From the NCBI RefSeq assembly GCF_029991245.1, contig NZ_JAIVFO010000011.1, forward strand, positions 1 to 52,590: a DNA stretch of 52,590 bases. The letters run 5' to 3'. Below the pieces are notes generated by a model, which was not told the origin of the DNA, ran no database searches, and saw only the letters and a program-made list of their open reading frames with translations. The translations under genes and the position numbers were made by a program. The DNA is from Xanthobacter autotrophicus (GTDB taxonomy: Bacteria > Pseudomonadota > Alphaproteobacteria > Rhizobiales > Xanthobacteraceae). Below, piece by piece: positions 52,356-52,590 of the stretch; the first letter of the stretch is position 1, and each line of letters opens with the position of its first letter.

Positions 52356-52590
52356 GTGTCAATTCCCACCGACCGCTCCCCGCGCTGGACTGCCGGAATG
52401 GCAACCCGCCGTTCCGTGCTCGGAGACAGCTATGTGGACGCGGCATCCGCCCGCACCACGCCGTTCGATGCCGGCTTCCAGACCTTCATCACCGAGGGCG
52501 CCTGGGGTTCGGTGTGGTCGCGGCCGGGGCTGACGCGGCGCGAGCGGTCCATGATCACCATCGCGCTGCTCGCGGCGCTCGGCCACGACG
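52356..52590 (+). CDS. pcaC: 4-carboxymuconolactone decarboxylase, 3' end outside window
   Basis: 78 codons visible from a GTG with GAGG upstream. ATRRSVLGDSYVDAASART and FQTFITEGAWGSVWSRPGL, then TRRERSMITIALLAALG, are the conserved PcaC/AhpD-like core (RREVLGDxxVDxA, ITEYAWGSVWxRPGLxRKTRSL). It decarboxylates gamma-carboxymuconolactone to the 3-oxoadipate enol-lactone. Divergent from pcaQ; probably heads a pca operon running out of the window. Confidence 0.93.
   Translation, partial: MSIPTDRSPRWTAGMATRRSVLGDSYVDAASARTTPFDAGFQTFITEGAWGSVWSRPGLTRRERSMITIALLAALGHD

Overview
The window reads as high-GC alphaproteobacterial chromosome, most like a metabolically versatile soil or water member of the Hyphomicrobiales (Xanthobacteraceae-like). 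This is an inference from protein flavour (PcaQ/PobA set, BadH/BadI/AliA/AliB set, large E1-type transketolase) and codon bias; no rRNA or other species marker is present.

Region 1 (1-2745): the end of an E1/transketolase-like dehydrogenase gene, a strong hairpin, and an intact tRNA-Ser(CGA).

Region 2 (2732-26049): a 23.3 kb integrated element. The last 14 bases of tRNA-Ser are duplicated at its far end (attL/attR), and a tyrosine integrase lies next to attR. It carries AlpA-like HTH, primase-polymerase/helicase and small-terminase genes but no large terminase, portal, capsid or tail genes, which is the gene plan of a phage satellite rather than a complete prophage. It also holds two DNA-ejection-type virion proteins, a CsrA-like regulator, a HigB/HigA-type toxin-antitoxin pair with a frameshifted toxin, a small serine recombinase with repeat sites, a lipoprotein, and a four-gene restriction cassette (5mC methyltransferase, McrB-like AAA+, McrC-like nuclease, Vsr). 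Short iterons occur near both ends. After excision they would lie about 2.2 kb apart, in inverted orientation, around int and attP, which suggests a bipartite replication origin.

Region 3 (26050-32350): scars of older mobile DNA (serine recombinase pseudogene, IS701-like and IS481-like fragments) around a LacI-controlled locus: MFS transporter, Bug-type binding protein and DHDPS-family lyase/aldolase, with a palindromic operator between the lyase and lacI.

Region 4 (32357-47772): a cyclohexanecarboxylate (CHC) catabolic cluster: CoA ligase (AliA), CHC-CoA dehydrogenase (AliB), hydratase (BadK), dehydrogenase (BadH) and ring-opening hydrolase (BadI), giving pimeloyl-CoA. A second acyl-CoA dehydrogenase, a hydratase/3-hydroxyacyl-CoA dehydrogenase fusion and a thiolase then give glutaryl-CoA and acetyl-CoA. 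ETF-ubiquinone oxidoreductase takes the electrons, and there are a thioesterase, a MaoC-like protein and a solute-binding protein. A BadR-like MarR regulator is in the cluster, and four near-identical 14-bp palindromes sit in front of its transcription units, predicting one regulon. Two steps are broken: a glutaryl-CoA dehydrogenase gene is reduced to its first ~40 codons, and an alcohol dehydrogenase has lost its middle in frame.

Region 5 (47773-52590): the p-hydroxybenzoate/protocatechuate branch: a wrecked pobR, pobA, pcaB, pcaQ and the start of pcaC. The thiolase of region 4 looks like a beta-ketoadipyl-CoA thiolase, so the two catabolic blocks may share it.
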